64,000 nucleotides of DNA. Origin: Xanthomonas cassavae CFBP 4642 (lineage in GTDB: Bacteria > Pseudomonadota > Gammaproteobacteria > Xanthomonadales > Xanthomonadaceae). The notes under the pieces are model-generated. The model worked only from the letters and a program-made list of their open reading frames with translations. It was not told the DNA's origin and did no database searches. Both the position numbers and the translations under genes were made by a program. This document shows positions 22,772 through 33,622 of this stretch, piece by piece. Within the stretch, counting starts at the first letter, position 1; each line of letters starts with the position of its first letter. The DNA is taken from NCBI RefSeq assembly GCF_000454545.1, contig NZ_CM002139.1, positions 2,279,925-2,343,924 on the forward strand, in the 5' to 3' direction.

Positions 22772-23908
22772 ATGCAGGATGTTTTGGGTAATCTTGCCGG
22801 CGTATCGTCGGCGGATCCATCGGGAAGCTGGTCGGAAAAGGCGGATCTGGGATTGAACATCGTCATTGTCGATGACCAGATGTCTGCGCGGACGATGCTG
22901 CGCCACGTCATCGAAGACATCGCACCGGAGTTGAAAGTCTACGATTTCGGTGACCCGCTCGACGCGCTGGCGTGGTGCGAGGCCGGACGGGTGGATCTGT
23001 TGCTGCTCGACTACCGCATGCCCGGCATGGATGGGCTGGAGTTCGCCCGGCGTCTGCGCCGGCTGCCCAGCCATCGCGATATTCCGATCATCCTGATCAC
23101 CATCGTCGGCGACGAGCCGATCCGCCAGGCGGCGCTGGAAGCGGGCGTGATCGATTTCCTGGTCAAGCCGATCCGCCCGCGCGAACTGCGTGCGCGCTGC
23201 GCCAATTTGCTGCAGCTTCGTCAGCAGAGCGAAAGCGTCAAGCAACGCGCACTGTCGCTGGAGCAGCGTCTGCTGGCCAGCATGAACGAGGTCGAGGAGC
23301 GCGAACGCGAGACGCTGTCACGGCTGGCGCGCGCCATCGAGTACCGCGACTCGGGCACCAGCGCCTTCCTGGAGCGCATGTCGCACGTGGCCGGCCTGAT
23401 CGCCGAGCAGCTCGGCTTGTCGGAAGAAGAAGTGCGCATCATCGAGATGGCCGCACCGCTGCACGACATGGGCAAGATCGCCATTCCCGATGCGGTGCTG
23501 CTCAAGCCGGGCAAGCTCACCGACGACGAGATGAGCATCATGAAGCGGCATCCGCGGATCGGCTACGAGCTGCTCAGCGGCAGCCAGAACCGCTTCATCC
23601 AGGTCGGCGCCCTGATCGCGCTGCGTCACCACGAGCGCTACGACGGCACCGGCTATCCGGATGGACTGGTGGGCGAGGCGATTCCGCTGGAAGCGCGCAT
23701 CGTGGCGGTGGCCGACGTCTTCGACGCACTGTTGTCGCCGCGCCCGTACAAGGAGGCCTGGACCATGGACGCCGCGCTGGCTTATCTCTACGCACAACGC
23801 GGTCGCCTGTTCGACCCACGCTGTGTGGATGCGCTGCTGCGCGGCCGCGCGCAGCTGGACCAGATCTGCGGCGAATTCTCGACCGCATCGGCACGACCCG
23901 GGGTGTAA
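22772..23908 (+). CDS. rpfG: RpfG, DSF-pathway response regulator with HD-GYP phosphodiesterase
   Basis: 378 residues. The receiver domain has the phospho-acceptor D80 in VDLLLLDYRMPGMDG and FLVKPIRPRELR after it. The HD-GYP domain has H231-D232 in HDMGKIAIPD, RHHERYDGTGYPDGL (GYP at 294-296) and VADVFDALLSPRPYKEAW. It degrades cyclic di-GMP when phosphorylated by RpfC, turning on extracellular enzyme and dispersal genes. From memory the sequence is nearly the same as the campestris protein. The stop is 4 bases before rpfC, with no rpfH in between. Confidence 0.96.
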   Translation: MQDVLGNLAGVSSADPSGSWSEKADLGLNIVIVDDQMSARTMLRHVIEDIAPELKVYDFGDPLDALAWCEAGRVDLLLLDYRMPGMDGLEFARRLRRLPSHRDIPIILITIVGDEPIRQAALEAGVIDFLVKPIRPRELRARCANLLQLRQQSESVKQRALSLEQRLLASMNEVEERERETLSRLARAIEYRDSGTSAFLERMSHVAGLIAEQLGLSEEEVRIIEMAAPLHDMGKIAIPDAVLLKPGKLTDDEMSIMKRHPRIGYELLSGSQNRFIQVGALIALRHHERYDGTGYPDGLVGEAIPLEARIVAVADVFDALLSPRPYKEAWTMDAALAYLYAQRGRLFDPRCVDALLRGRAQLDQICGEFSTASARPGV

Positions 23909-23912
23909 GGCT

Positions 23913-26093
23913 ATGAATCCGTTCGGAAGGATCCGGCAGCGGTTGATGAATCGACCTGACAGCGAACATGGCCAGGCGATCGTCCGCATCGTTCTGATCA
24001 GCCTGATCCTGTCGTATGTCCTCGTGCCGAGTGTCCGGCATAGTTTGCCGCTGCACCAGCACACCGGTGTCTTGGTGATCGTGCTGACAGGTCTCGGGCT
24101 TGGCCTGGCGTTGTTTGGATGGCTGCTGTGGCGACCCGACCGCTCGGATGCGCGTCGCATCCTGGGCATGCTGGCCGATTACGGGTTGATGGCGGCCGGC
24201 ATGATCCAGATGGGCGAGCCGCTGGCCTGGGTCTATGTCGTGGTGATGTGGGTCACCGTCGGTAACGGCCTGCGCTACGGCAACCGCTATCTGTATCTTG
24301 CGGTGGCAATGGCGGTGGTGAGCTTTTCCACGACGCTGTCGATGACCGAATACTGGCAACGCAACCAGCGCCTTGGGGTCGGGCTTGCGGTTGGTCTGGC
24401 CGCCGTTCCGCTGTATTTCTCCAGTCTGCTGCGGCAGTTGACCCGTGCAACCGCCGAGGCGCGCCGCGCCAGCGAGGCCAAGAGCCGCTTTCTGGCCAAC
24501 ATGAGTCACGAGTTTCGGACACCGTTGAACGGTCTGTCCGGCATGACCGAGGTATTGGCAACGACGCAGCTGGACGATGAGCAGCGCGAATGCCTGAAAA
24601 CCATTCAAGCCTCCACACGCAGTCTGCTGGCGCTGGTGGAGGAGGTGCTGGACATCTCGGCCATCGAAGCTGGCAAGCTCTGCATCAATGCGTCCGACTT
24701 TGCTGTGCATGACACCTTGCAGGCAATCGGTCTGATCCTGGAGCCGCAGGCCAAGGCCAAGGGCTTGCGTTATCAGGCAACTATCGCCGCAGATGTCCCT
24801 CCCCGTGTGCACGGGGATGCGGGACATCTGCAGCAGATCCTACTCAATCTGGTCGGCAATGCGGTCAAGTTCACCGACCACGGCAGTGTCCAGTTGAAGG
24901 TGGCGGCCACCGAGGCCAGTGGCCGCGCTGGTGTGCTGCTCCGTTTTGAAGTGCTCGATACCGGGATCGGTGTGCCGGTCGATATGCGTCCGCGTTTGTT
25001 CGAGGCGTTCGAACAGGCGGACACCGGACTGGCGCGCCGCTTCGAAGGCAGCGGCCTCGGAACGACGATCGCCAGGGGGCTGGTGCAGTCGATGGGTGGC
25101 GCGATCGGGTTTGAGGAAAATCCCGAAGGCGGCAGCTTGTTCTGGTTTGAACTGCCGTTCGGCCTGGCGACCGCCAAGCCTGCAGCAACTCCGCCGCCTG
25201 TGCTGCATGAGACGGAGTCCACCACGATACCGGGCAACGTGATTGCGTTTGCCGATCCGTTCCTACGTCACCGTGCCCGCGTGCGTAGCATGCAGATCCT
25301 GGTGGCAGACGACCATCTGGCAAATCGCCTCGTGCTGCAGCGGCTGCTGCAAAAAGCAGGGCATCGCGTCACCTGTGTTGATGGCGGCGAAGCCGTCCTG
25401 GATGCGTTGGCCGAAGCCGACTACGACGCGGCCATCGTCGACCTGCATATGCCTGGTGTCAGCGGTCTGGACATGCTGAAGCAGCTGAGGGTCATGCAGG
25501 CCGGTGGTAAGCCGGGAACCCCGATCGTGGTATTGAGCGCTGATGTCACCCCCGAGTCGATTCGCAGCTGCGAACAAGCGGGCGCCTATGCATTCCTGGC
25601 CAAGCCGGTGGCGGCGATCAAGTTGCTGGATACGCTGGCCGAAATCGCGGTCAACCAGAAGCTGCGTCAGACCGATCTGAGCATTGGTACCCGTAGCGCG
25701 GCGCCAAGCGGCGCAGTCCTCGATCCTGCCGTGCTCGACGAGCTGGCGGAACTGGGGATGGGAAATGAGTTCGAACGCGAGTTCATTCAACAATGTCTCA
25801 GCGATGCTGCAGCATGTGTTGTCCAGCTCGGTAAGGCGGCGGCGGACGGAGACTGGGCACGTCTACGCGAGCATGCTCACGCGGTCAAAGGTGTTTCCAG
25901 CAATCTCGGGCTGGTGATGTTGGCCGAACAGGGTGGTGAGTTAATGCGCCTGCCGGAAGCGCAGCTGCGAGCAGAATGGAGTCAAAGACTGGAGCAGCTG
26001 AAGAATGGTTTGAAGCTTGGGCGCGAGGCGCTCGCCCAGCGTGCTCAAAATAAGTCCGACGGAGGCGTCAGCGGGAATGGCGACCGTGGGTAA
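23913..26093 (+). CDS. rpfC: RpfC, hybrid sensor kinase for DSF (diverged sensor region)
   Basis: 726 residues from ATG 23913, the usual RpfC length. About five membrane spans fall within residues 22-173. The kinase core follows: H199 in MSHEFRTPLNG, N box NLVGNAVKFTDHG, G boxes DTGIGVP and GSGLGTTIARG. The receiver has D510 in AAIVDLHMPGVSG, and the C-terminal HPt domain has H656 in EHAHAVKGVSSNLG. It senses DSF, passes phosphate to RpfG and restrains RpfF. Compared with the campestris RpfC as I remember it, the membrane part (MNPFGRIRQRLMNRPDSEHG, then RIVLISLILSYVLVP) is very different while the kinase core is moderately changed. Base composition is more A+T-rich than in rpfG. Confidence 0.94.
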   Translation: MNPFGRIRQRLMNRPDSEHGQAIVRIVLISLILSYVLVPSVRHSLPLHQHTGVLVIVLTGLGLGLALFGWLLWRPDRSDARRILGMLADYGLMAAGMIQMGEPLAWVYVVVMWVTVGNGLRYGNRYLYLAVAMAVVSFSTTLSMTEYWQRNQRLGVGLAVGLAAVPLYFSSLLRQLTRATAEARRASEAKSRFLANMSHEFRTPLNGLSGMTEVLATTQLDDEQRECLKTIQASTRSLLALVEEVLDISAIEAGKLCINASDFAVHDTLQAIGLILEPQAKAKGLRYQATIAADVPPRVHGDAGHLQQILLNLVGNAVKFTDHGSVQLKVAATEASGRAGVLLRFEVLDTGIGVPVDMRPRLFEAFEQADTGLARRFEGSGLGTTIARGLVQSMGGAIGFEENPEGGSLFWFELPFGLATAKPAATPPPVLHETESTTIPGNVIAFADPFLRHRARVRSMQILVADDHLANRLVLQRLLQKAGHRVTCVDGGEAVLDALAEADYDAAIVDLHMPGVSGLDMLKQLRVMQAGGKPGTPIVVLSADVTPESIRSCEQAGAYAFLAKPVAAIKLLDTLAEIAVNQKLRQTDLSIGTRSAAPSGAVLDPAVLDELAELGMGNEFEREFIQQCLSDAAACVVQLGKAAADGDWARLREHAHAVKGVSSNLGLVMLAEQGGELMRLPEAQLRAEWSQRLEQLKNGLKLGREALAQRAQNKSDGGVSGNGDRG

Positions 26094-26146
26094 GCGAAGC
26101 CCGGCAATAGGCCGGGCCTGATTCCCCAGTATTGGATCCACCAAAA

Positions 26147-27016
26147 TCAGGCGACACCCGCGCCTGCGCGGCGGTTCTGTGCTTTGACCAAACGGTCCAT
26201 CGTGCGCAGTGATTTCTCACTGAGTGCCAGGGCCGTGTCTACCCAGACTTCGGTGATGCGCAGCAATTCCTCGTAAGGCACCGCCTGCGCGAGGTTGCGT
26301 GCGGCGTTCATCGCCAGATAGGAGTGGGAGATGCGCTTTTGCTGGCGAATCAGCGTTTCTGTGGCAACCACGCCTTGGCCCTTCGGTACGAGTACGTCCA
26401 CGATCCCCATCGCATGCATTTCTTCGCTGCTGTAAATGCGTCCATCGAGAATGATTTTTTCCGCCAGATGGGGCGAAACGCGGCGGCACAGGAAGGAATA
26501 CGCGCCCATGCCCGGAAACAGGCCGAACAGGACCTCGGGCAGTCCCATGCCGATGCCTTCCTCGGCCACGATGGTATGGCAGGCCAGGGCCATCTCCAGC
26601 CCGCCTCCCAATGCATCGCCCTGCAGCAGCGCAATGCTGCGCACGTCCCCACCGAAGCCGGTATGCAGGTGATGGACGCCTTCCACGCAGCGAATCGCAT
26701 ACCGCATGAGTTGCTCGCGATTCTGTTCGCGGATCAAGCGTGCGAACAGGTCCAGATCGCCACCGAGATTGAAGGCGTCCGCGTCGGAGGCGAGTACGAA
26801 ATGGCGCAGTTCCCCGCTGCGTCGCTCATGCGGGGCGCGGGTGATGGAGCCCATGACATCCCAGATGTCTTCCAGTAACTCAGGACTGCAGCAGGGACGT
26901 ATGCCAAAAGGCGCATCGGCATGCATGAACAACCAGTGGGTGCCGTCAGCAGCCGAAGAATCGACCCGAATGGTGGAGTGGGGACGACCGAGGGAAATCT
27001 TTTCAATCGTGTTCAT
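26147..27016 (-). CDS. rpfF: RpfF, DSF synthase (diverged allele)
   Basis: 289 residues, the exact family length. It is a crotonase-fold enzyme that makes the cis-2-unsaturated fatty acid signal from 3-hydroxyacyl-ACP by dehydration and thioester cleavage. The two catalytic glutamates are in place: E141 in GDALGGGLEMALACH and E161 in MGLPEVLFGLFPGMGAYSFL. The C-terminus EKSLRTMDRLVKAQNRRAG is family-like. The N-terminal third (MNTIEKISLGRPHSTIRVDS...) and many later positions differ strongly from the campestris enzyme as I recall it. It converges on rpfC (53 bases between stops) and lies downstream of rpfB on the same strand. Its ATG is at 27016. Confidence 0.93.
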   Translation of the reverse strand: MNTIEKISLGRPHSTIRVDSSAADGTHWLFMHADAPFGIRPCCSPELLEDIWDVMGSITRAPHERRSGELRHFVLASDADAFNLGGDLDLFARLIREQNREQLMRYAIRCVEGVHHLHTGFGGDVRSIALLQGDALGGGLEMALACHTIVAEEGIGMGLPEVLFGLFPGMGAYSFLCRRVSPHLAEKIILDGRIYSSEEMHAMGIVDVLVPKGQGVVATETLIRQQKRISHSYLAMNAARNLAQAVPYEELLRITEVWVDTALALSEKSLRTMDRLVKAQNRRAGAGVA

Positions 27017-27490
27017 GGGCGTGATCCTGGAAAAGCCCGCAGTGGGAGAGTGAACGCCGGCGGGCGCGCGCGATCCACTCCGAATCGATGCTACACCGGC
27101 ACTATCTCCATGAACGCAGAGGCCTTCCTTTCTATCCGGTGAGCCCTATGACCTGAATCTTTCAGTGAATTTCCGCAAGCAAAAGTAGTTTATTGTGAAT
27201 TGCACATTCTTGAAATTATGTGTTCCGTGATTCTGCGTTCCGGTTCCACCGAAGTACTCCCTGGGGGACTGTCATGAGCTTTAAAAACGCATGGTATTTC
27301 CATGCATCGGAACGGCGCAGATAACCAAGTGCAAATCGGCCCTTATTCCGGCGCGCGCGTCGTCGCACGCTGGCCGTCCGAAACGAACGTTCCGTCCGAA
27401 GCGTGCAAAAACAAACGCCCGCAAGCCTGGCGGCAGTACGGGCATCGGATGACAGCCGGGTGGCTGTCGATCTGCGCTGGCGTAGGTGGA
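27017..27490. other. Long A+T-rich rpfB-rpfF spacer
   Basis: 474 bases with no family-like gene, with a noticeably A+T-rich stretch at about 27130-27320 that probably holds an rpfF promoter on the minus strand. A 16-codon plus-strand frame at 27274-27324 starts MSFKNAWYFHAS and follows CTGGGGGAC; it is too short to call. A small stem GACAGCC/GGCTGTC (27451-27457 with 27462-27468) sits just after the rpfB stop as a possible terminator. Confidence 0.5.
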
Positions 27491-29173
27491 TTAGCCCTTG
27501 GGCGTATCCCGCAATTCGCGGCGCAGGATCTTGCCGACGTTGGTTTTCGGCAGTTCCTTGCGGAATTCGATCACTCGCGGCTGCTTGTAGCCGGTCAGGT
27601 TGGCGCGGCAGTGCGCCTTGACGGCGTCGGCGGTCAGGGCAGGGTCCTTCTTCACGATGACGGCTTTGACGATCTCGCCGGACTTCTCGTCCGGTACACC
27701 GACGGCGGCCACTTCCAGCACGCCGGGCATCTCGGCAATCACGTCCTCGATCTCGTTCGGATACACGTTGAAGCCGGACACCAGGATCATGTCCTTCTTG
27801 CGGTCGACGATGTAGACGAAGCCCTGTTCGTCCATGCGTGCGATGTCGCCGGTGTGCAGCCAGCCTTCGGCATCCATCACCTTGGCGGTCTCGTCGGCCT
27901 TCTTCCAGTAGCCCTTCATCACCTGCGGGCCCTTGATGCACAACTCGCCGATCTCGCCGATCGGCAGGACGGCGCCGGCGTCGTCCTTGATGCAGGCATC
28001 GGTGGAGGGAATCGGCAGGCCGATCGAGCCGTTGTAGTCCTTCAGGTCCATCGGGTTGATGCAGGCGGCCGGCGAGGTTTCGGTCAGGCCGTAGGCTTCG
28101 ACCAGGGTGCGCCCGGTGACCTTCTTCCAGCGCTCGGCCACCGAACGCTGCACGGCCATGCCGCCGCCCAGGGTCATCTTGAGCGAGGAGAAGTCGATCT
28201 GGTCGAAGCCGGGCGCGTTGAGCAGGCCGTTGAACAGCGTATTGACGCCGGTGAACGCGGTGAAGCGTGTCTTCTTCAGTTCCTTGATGAAGCCGGGCAT
28301 GTCGCGCGGATTGCTGATCAGATGATTGCAGCCGCCGATCTTCATGAAGACCAGACCGTTGGCCGTCAATGCGAAGATGTGGTATAGCGGCAGCGCCGTG
28401 ATCACCACCTCCTTGCCTTCTTCCAGCTCGCCGGTGCCGGCCAGCCATTGGTGCGCCTGCTGCATGTTGGCGACCAGGTTGCGGTGGGTCAGCATCGCGC
28501 CCTTGGCCACGCCGGTGGTGCCGCCGGTGTATTGCAGGAAGGCGATGTCGTCGGATTCCACCTGTACCGTGGGCAGCGTGTGCTTGCTTCCCAGCGCCAA
28601 CGCCTCGCCGAAGCGGATCGCGCCGCTGATGCGATAGTCGGGCACCAACTTCTTGATGTACTTGACCACGAAGTTGATCAGCGTTCCCTTGGGGAAACCG
28701 AGCATGTCGCCCAGGCCGGTGGTGATCACCTGCTTGACCGGCGTATCGGCGATGACCTGCTGCACGGTGGTGCCGAAGTTATCGATGACCACCAGCACGC
28801 TGGCGCCGGAATCGATCAATTGGTGTTTCAGTTCGCGCGGGGTGTACAGCGGGTTGACGTTGACCACCGCCAGCCCGGCACGCAGCACGCCGAAGGTGGC
28901 GATCGGATACTGCAGGCAGTTGGGCATCATCAGCGCAACGCGGTCGCCCTTCTTCAATCGCAGCTCGCCCAGCAGGTAGGCGGCGAATTGTTCGACCAGT
29001 TGGTCGGCTTGCCGATAGGTGATGGTCTTGCCGAAGCTGTGATATGCAGGACGATCGGCAAAGCGCGCGACGGAGGTGGCGAATACCTCGGCCACGGTGC
29101 GGAACTGCTCCAGATCGATCTCGGCAGCTACGCCGGCCGGATAACTTTGCAACCAAGGACGTGCCTGATTCAT
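27491..29173 (-). CDS. rpfB: RpfB, long-chain fatty acyl-CoA ligase (FadD type)
   Basis: 560 residues from ATG at 29173, preceded on its strand by GGAGGGGGG-like purines. AMP-binding motifs are YTGGTTGVAKGAMLTHRN, VEAYGLTETSP, GWLHTGDIARMDEQGFVYIVDRKKD and the C-terminal lysine in PKTNVGKILRREL. It activates free fatty acids to acyl-CoA; in xanthomonads RpfB turns over DSF-family signals late in growth. rpfB normally precedes rpfF in one transcript; here a 474-base spacer separates them. Confidence 0.94.
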   Translation of the reverse strand: MNQARPWLQSYPAGVAAEIDLEQFRTVAEVFATSVARFADRPAYHSFGKTITYRQADQLVEQFAAYLLGELRLKKGDRVALMMPNCLQYPIATFGVLRAGLAVVNVNPLYTPRELKHQLIDSGASVLVVIDNFGTTVQQVIADTPVKQVITTGLGDMLGFPKGTLINFVVKYIKKLVPDYRISGAIRFGEALALGSKHTLPTVQVESDDIAFLQYTGGTTGVAKGAMLTHRNLVANMQQAHQWLAGTGELEEGKEVVITALPLYHIFALTANGLVFMKIGGCNHLISNPRDMPGFIKELKKTRFTAFTGVNTLFNGLLNAPGFDQIDFSSLKMTLGGGMAVQRSVAERWKKVTGRTLVEAYGLTETSPAACINPMDLKDYNGSIGLPIPSTDACIKDDAGAVLPIGEIGELCIKGPQVMKGYWKKADETAKVMDAEGWLHTGDIARMDEQGFVYIVDRKKDMILVSGFNVYPNEIEDVIAEMPGVLEVAAVGVPDEKSGEIVKAVIVKKDPALTADAVKAHCRANLTGYKQPRVIEFRKELPKTNVGKILRRELRDTPKG

Positions 29174-29270
29174 CTGCCCCCCTCCAGGGTGTTCTCGACG
29201 CGCCGCAGTGTGTTCCACGGCGCTACAACAGCTGGCAGCATACCGTCATGAATGGAAAAGGCGAAGCGTG

Positions 29271-29717
29271 ATGCAAGGCAATATTCGTTGGCAGTGGCGG
29301 GGATTCGCATGGCTGTTGATGGCGCTGCTCGTCGCCTGCGGACGCCCTGCGCCCGAGCAGCGCCTGCGGCAGACGGTCGCGCAGATGCAGGAGGCGATCG
29401 AGGCGCGCGATGTGGGCGCGGCGATGCAACCGGTGGCTGCCGATTTCGTGGGCGAACAAGGCCTGGACGCCAACGGCCTGCGCCGTTTGCTGCAGCTGCA
29501 GCTATTGGGCAATCGCAGGCTCGGGGTCACCCTGGGGCCGATGGAGGTGCAGCTGCGCGGCGCGACGGCCACGGCCAGGTTCACCGCGCTGGCCACCGGC
29601 GGCGACGGGCGCTGGCTGCCGGAGCAGGCGCAGACCTACCAACTGGTCACCGCATGGCGGCTGCAGGATGGCGATTGGCAGCTGTACCACGCGCAGTGGA
29701 CGCCGGTAGGGCAGTGA
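29271..29717 (+). CDS. Putative lipoprotein of unknown function
   Basis: 148 residues from ATG 29271 with AAGCGTG just ahead. A basic start, hydrophobic WLLMALLVAC and lipobox cysteine (VAC-GRP) predict a lipoprotein anchored in the outer or inner membrane. The mature part has LRQTVAQMQEAIEARDVGAAMQPVA and AWRLQDGDWQLYHAQW, like NTF2-fold or DUF4440-like nuclear-transport-factor proteins (inference from the closing strand pattern). It is divergent from rpfB. Confidence 0.75.
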   Translation: MQGNIRWQWRGFAWLLMALLVACGRPAPEQRLRQTVAQMQEAIEARDVGAAMQPVAADFVGEQGLDANGLRRLLQLQLLGNRRLGVTLGPMEVQLRGATATARFTALATGGDGRWLPEQAQTYQLVTAWRLQDGDWQLYHAQWTPVGQ

Positions 29718-29937
29718 GCCAACGCGGGTCGAGCGGGACGCTTGCGACGCCACACCGGGTGTGCCTTGCGACTGTCTGAGAGAAAAGGCTGCTTTCGGCT
29801 GCGCGGCCGAGTTCTCTGCCCGTACCGGCGTGGCGAGCAGCGGTGCCGTGCCCAGGACGGCGCTGGCGTCTCCATGCTGCGAAGGGTCCCGCCTGCTGGG
29901 TAGGGCGACGTGCCGGCGTCGCCGGCCCTGGACACGG

Positions 29938-29961
29938 CATTCCCGCCAGCTGGCGGGAATG
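29938..29961. terminator. Perfect 24-bp palindrome between two converging genes
   Basis: CATTCCCGCCAG followed directly by CTGGCGGGAATG, a 12-bp perfect inverted repeat with no spacer. It lies 25 bases beyond the acnA stop on the minus strand and 220 bases after the lipoprotein gene. It probably acts as a bidirectional transcription stop, although no T-run is attached. Confidence 0.5.
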
Positions 29962-29986
29962 TCGGCAGCCAACCCCGCTGGCGCGG

Positions 29987-32755
<2,769 letters not shown>

Positions 32756-32902
32756 GCATCACTCCTATGGCGTCGAAGGCTTTAGGTAGGCCTTCATTCT
32801 GAGCGATTCAGTGTGTACGCACGGTGTGTCTGTCTCGATCTGCCGGCTTGAGTACGACGGTCGAAGTACGTATCATGCGCGCATACTTTCTGGAGCATGC
32901 TC

Positions 32903-33151
32903 ATGGAAGCCACCGTTGCCGAACGCGGACAGATCACCCTGCCCAAGGCCGTGCGCGATGCCCTGGGTCTGACCAAGGGCACCACGCTCAAGATCGAACT
33001 CGATGGTGGGCGCATCATCTTGCGGAAAGATGTCAGCGAGGCGCTGCGCAAGGTGCGCGGCAAATTCAAGCTGGTCGATGGCCTGACCAGCACCGACGCC
33101 GCCATGCGCGTCATCCGCGGCCGCGCGCCCGGGGATCCGTTCGACCCATGA
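32903..33151 (+). CDS. vapB: AbrB/MazE-type antitoxin (VapB)
   Basis: 82 residues: MEATVAERGQITLPKAVRDALG followed by GTTLKIELDGGRIILRK is the SpoVT/AbrB swapped-hairpin DNA-binding fold. The acidic C-terminus should bind the toxin. ATG 32903 is preferred over 32897 because CTGGAG then lies at a good distance. It is followed after 10 bases by a PIN toxin gene. Such antitoxins repress their own promoter and neutralise the toxin. Confidence 0.86.
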   Translation: MEATVAERGQITLPKAVRDALGLTKGTTLKIELDGGRIILRKDVSEALRKVRGKFKLVDGLTSTDAAMRVIRGRAPGDPFDP

Positions 33152-33161
33152 TTGCCAACCT

Positions 33162-33572
33162 ATGATTGCCCTGGATTCTTCGGTGCTGCTGGACATCCTG
33201 ATCGGCGATGCGGTCTACGGCGAAGTGTCGGAGATCTGCATCGGCGACGCCCTGGCGCGCGACGAAGTCGTGGTCTGCGACGCCGTGGTGGCCGAGGTGC
33301 TGGCCATGCTGGACACCCAGGTCGACCTGATGGAAACCCTGGCCTCGATCGGGGTGCGTTACGAAGCCACCCAGGAAGCGGCGGCGGTGCGTGCTGGTCA
33401 TATGAACAAGCGCTTCCGTGCACGTGGCGGCAAGCGCGAACGGGTGGTGGCGGATTTTTTGATCGGCGCCCACGCGATGCTCCAGTGCGATGGGTTGATC
33501 ACCCGCGACGAGGGCTTCTTCCGCGATTACTTCAAGGGTTTGAAGATCACCGTGCCCAAGCCCGCACCCTGA
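33162..33572 (+). CDS. vapC: PIN-domain toxin (VapC)
   Basis: 136 residues: [16 protein letters not shown] carries the first acidic residue. [12 protein letters not shown] supplies the conserved Glu, and [30 protein letters not shown] the last two Asp residues, so all the metal-binding residues of a PIN ribonuclease are present. VapC toxins usually cleave initiator tRNA or rRNA. Unlike the PIN gene at 8826, this frame is intact. It is 50 bases upstream of acnB, transcribed the same way. Confidence 0.87.
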   Translation: MIALDSSVLLDILIGDAVYGEVSEICIGDALARDEVVVCDAVVAEVLAMLDTQVDLMETLASIGVRYEATQEAAAVRAGHMNKRFRARGGKRERVVADFLIGAHAMLQCDGLITRDEGFFRDYFKGLKITVPKPAP

Positions 33573-33622
33573 TCCACGTTTCGCGTTTTTACCTTCACCG
33601 CTGTCTTTTTTGGAGAACCCGC

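Noticed and set aside
27274..27324. A real small protein gene in the rpfB-rpfF spacer
   Set aside because: Only 16 codons; a good binding site alone is not enough evidence.
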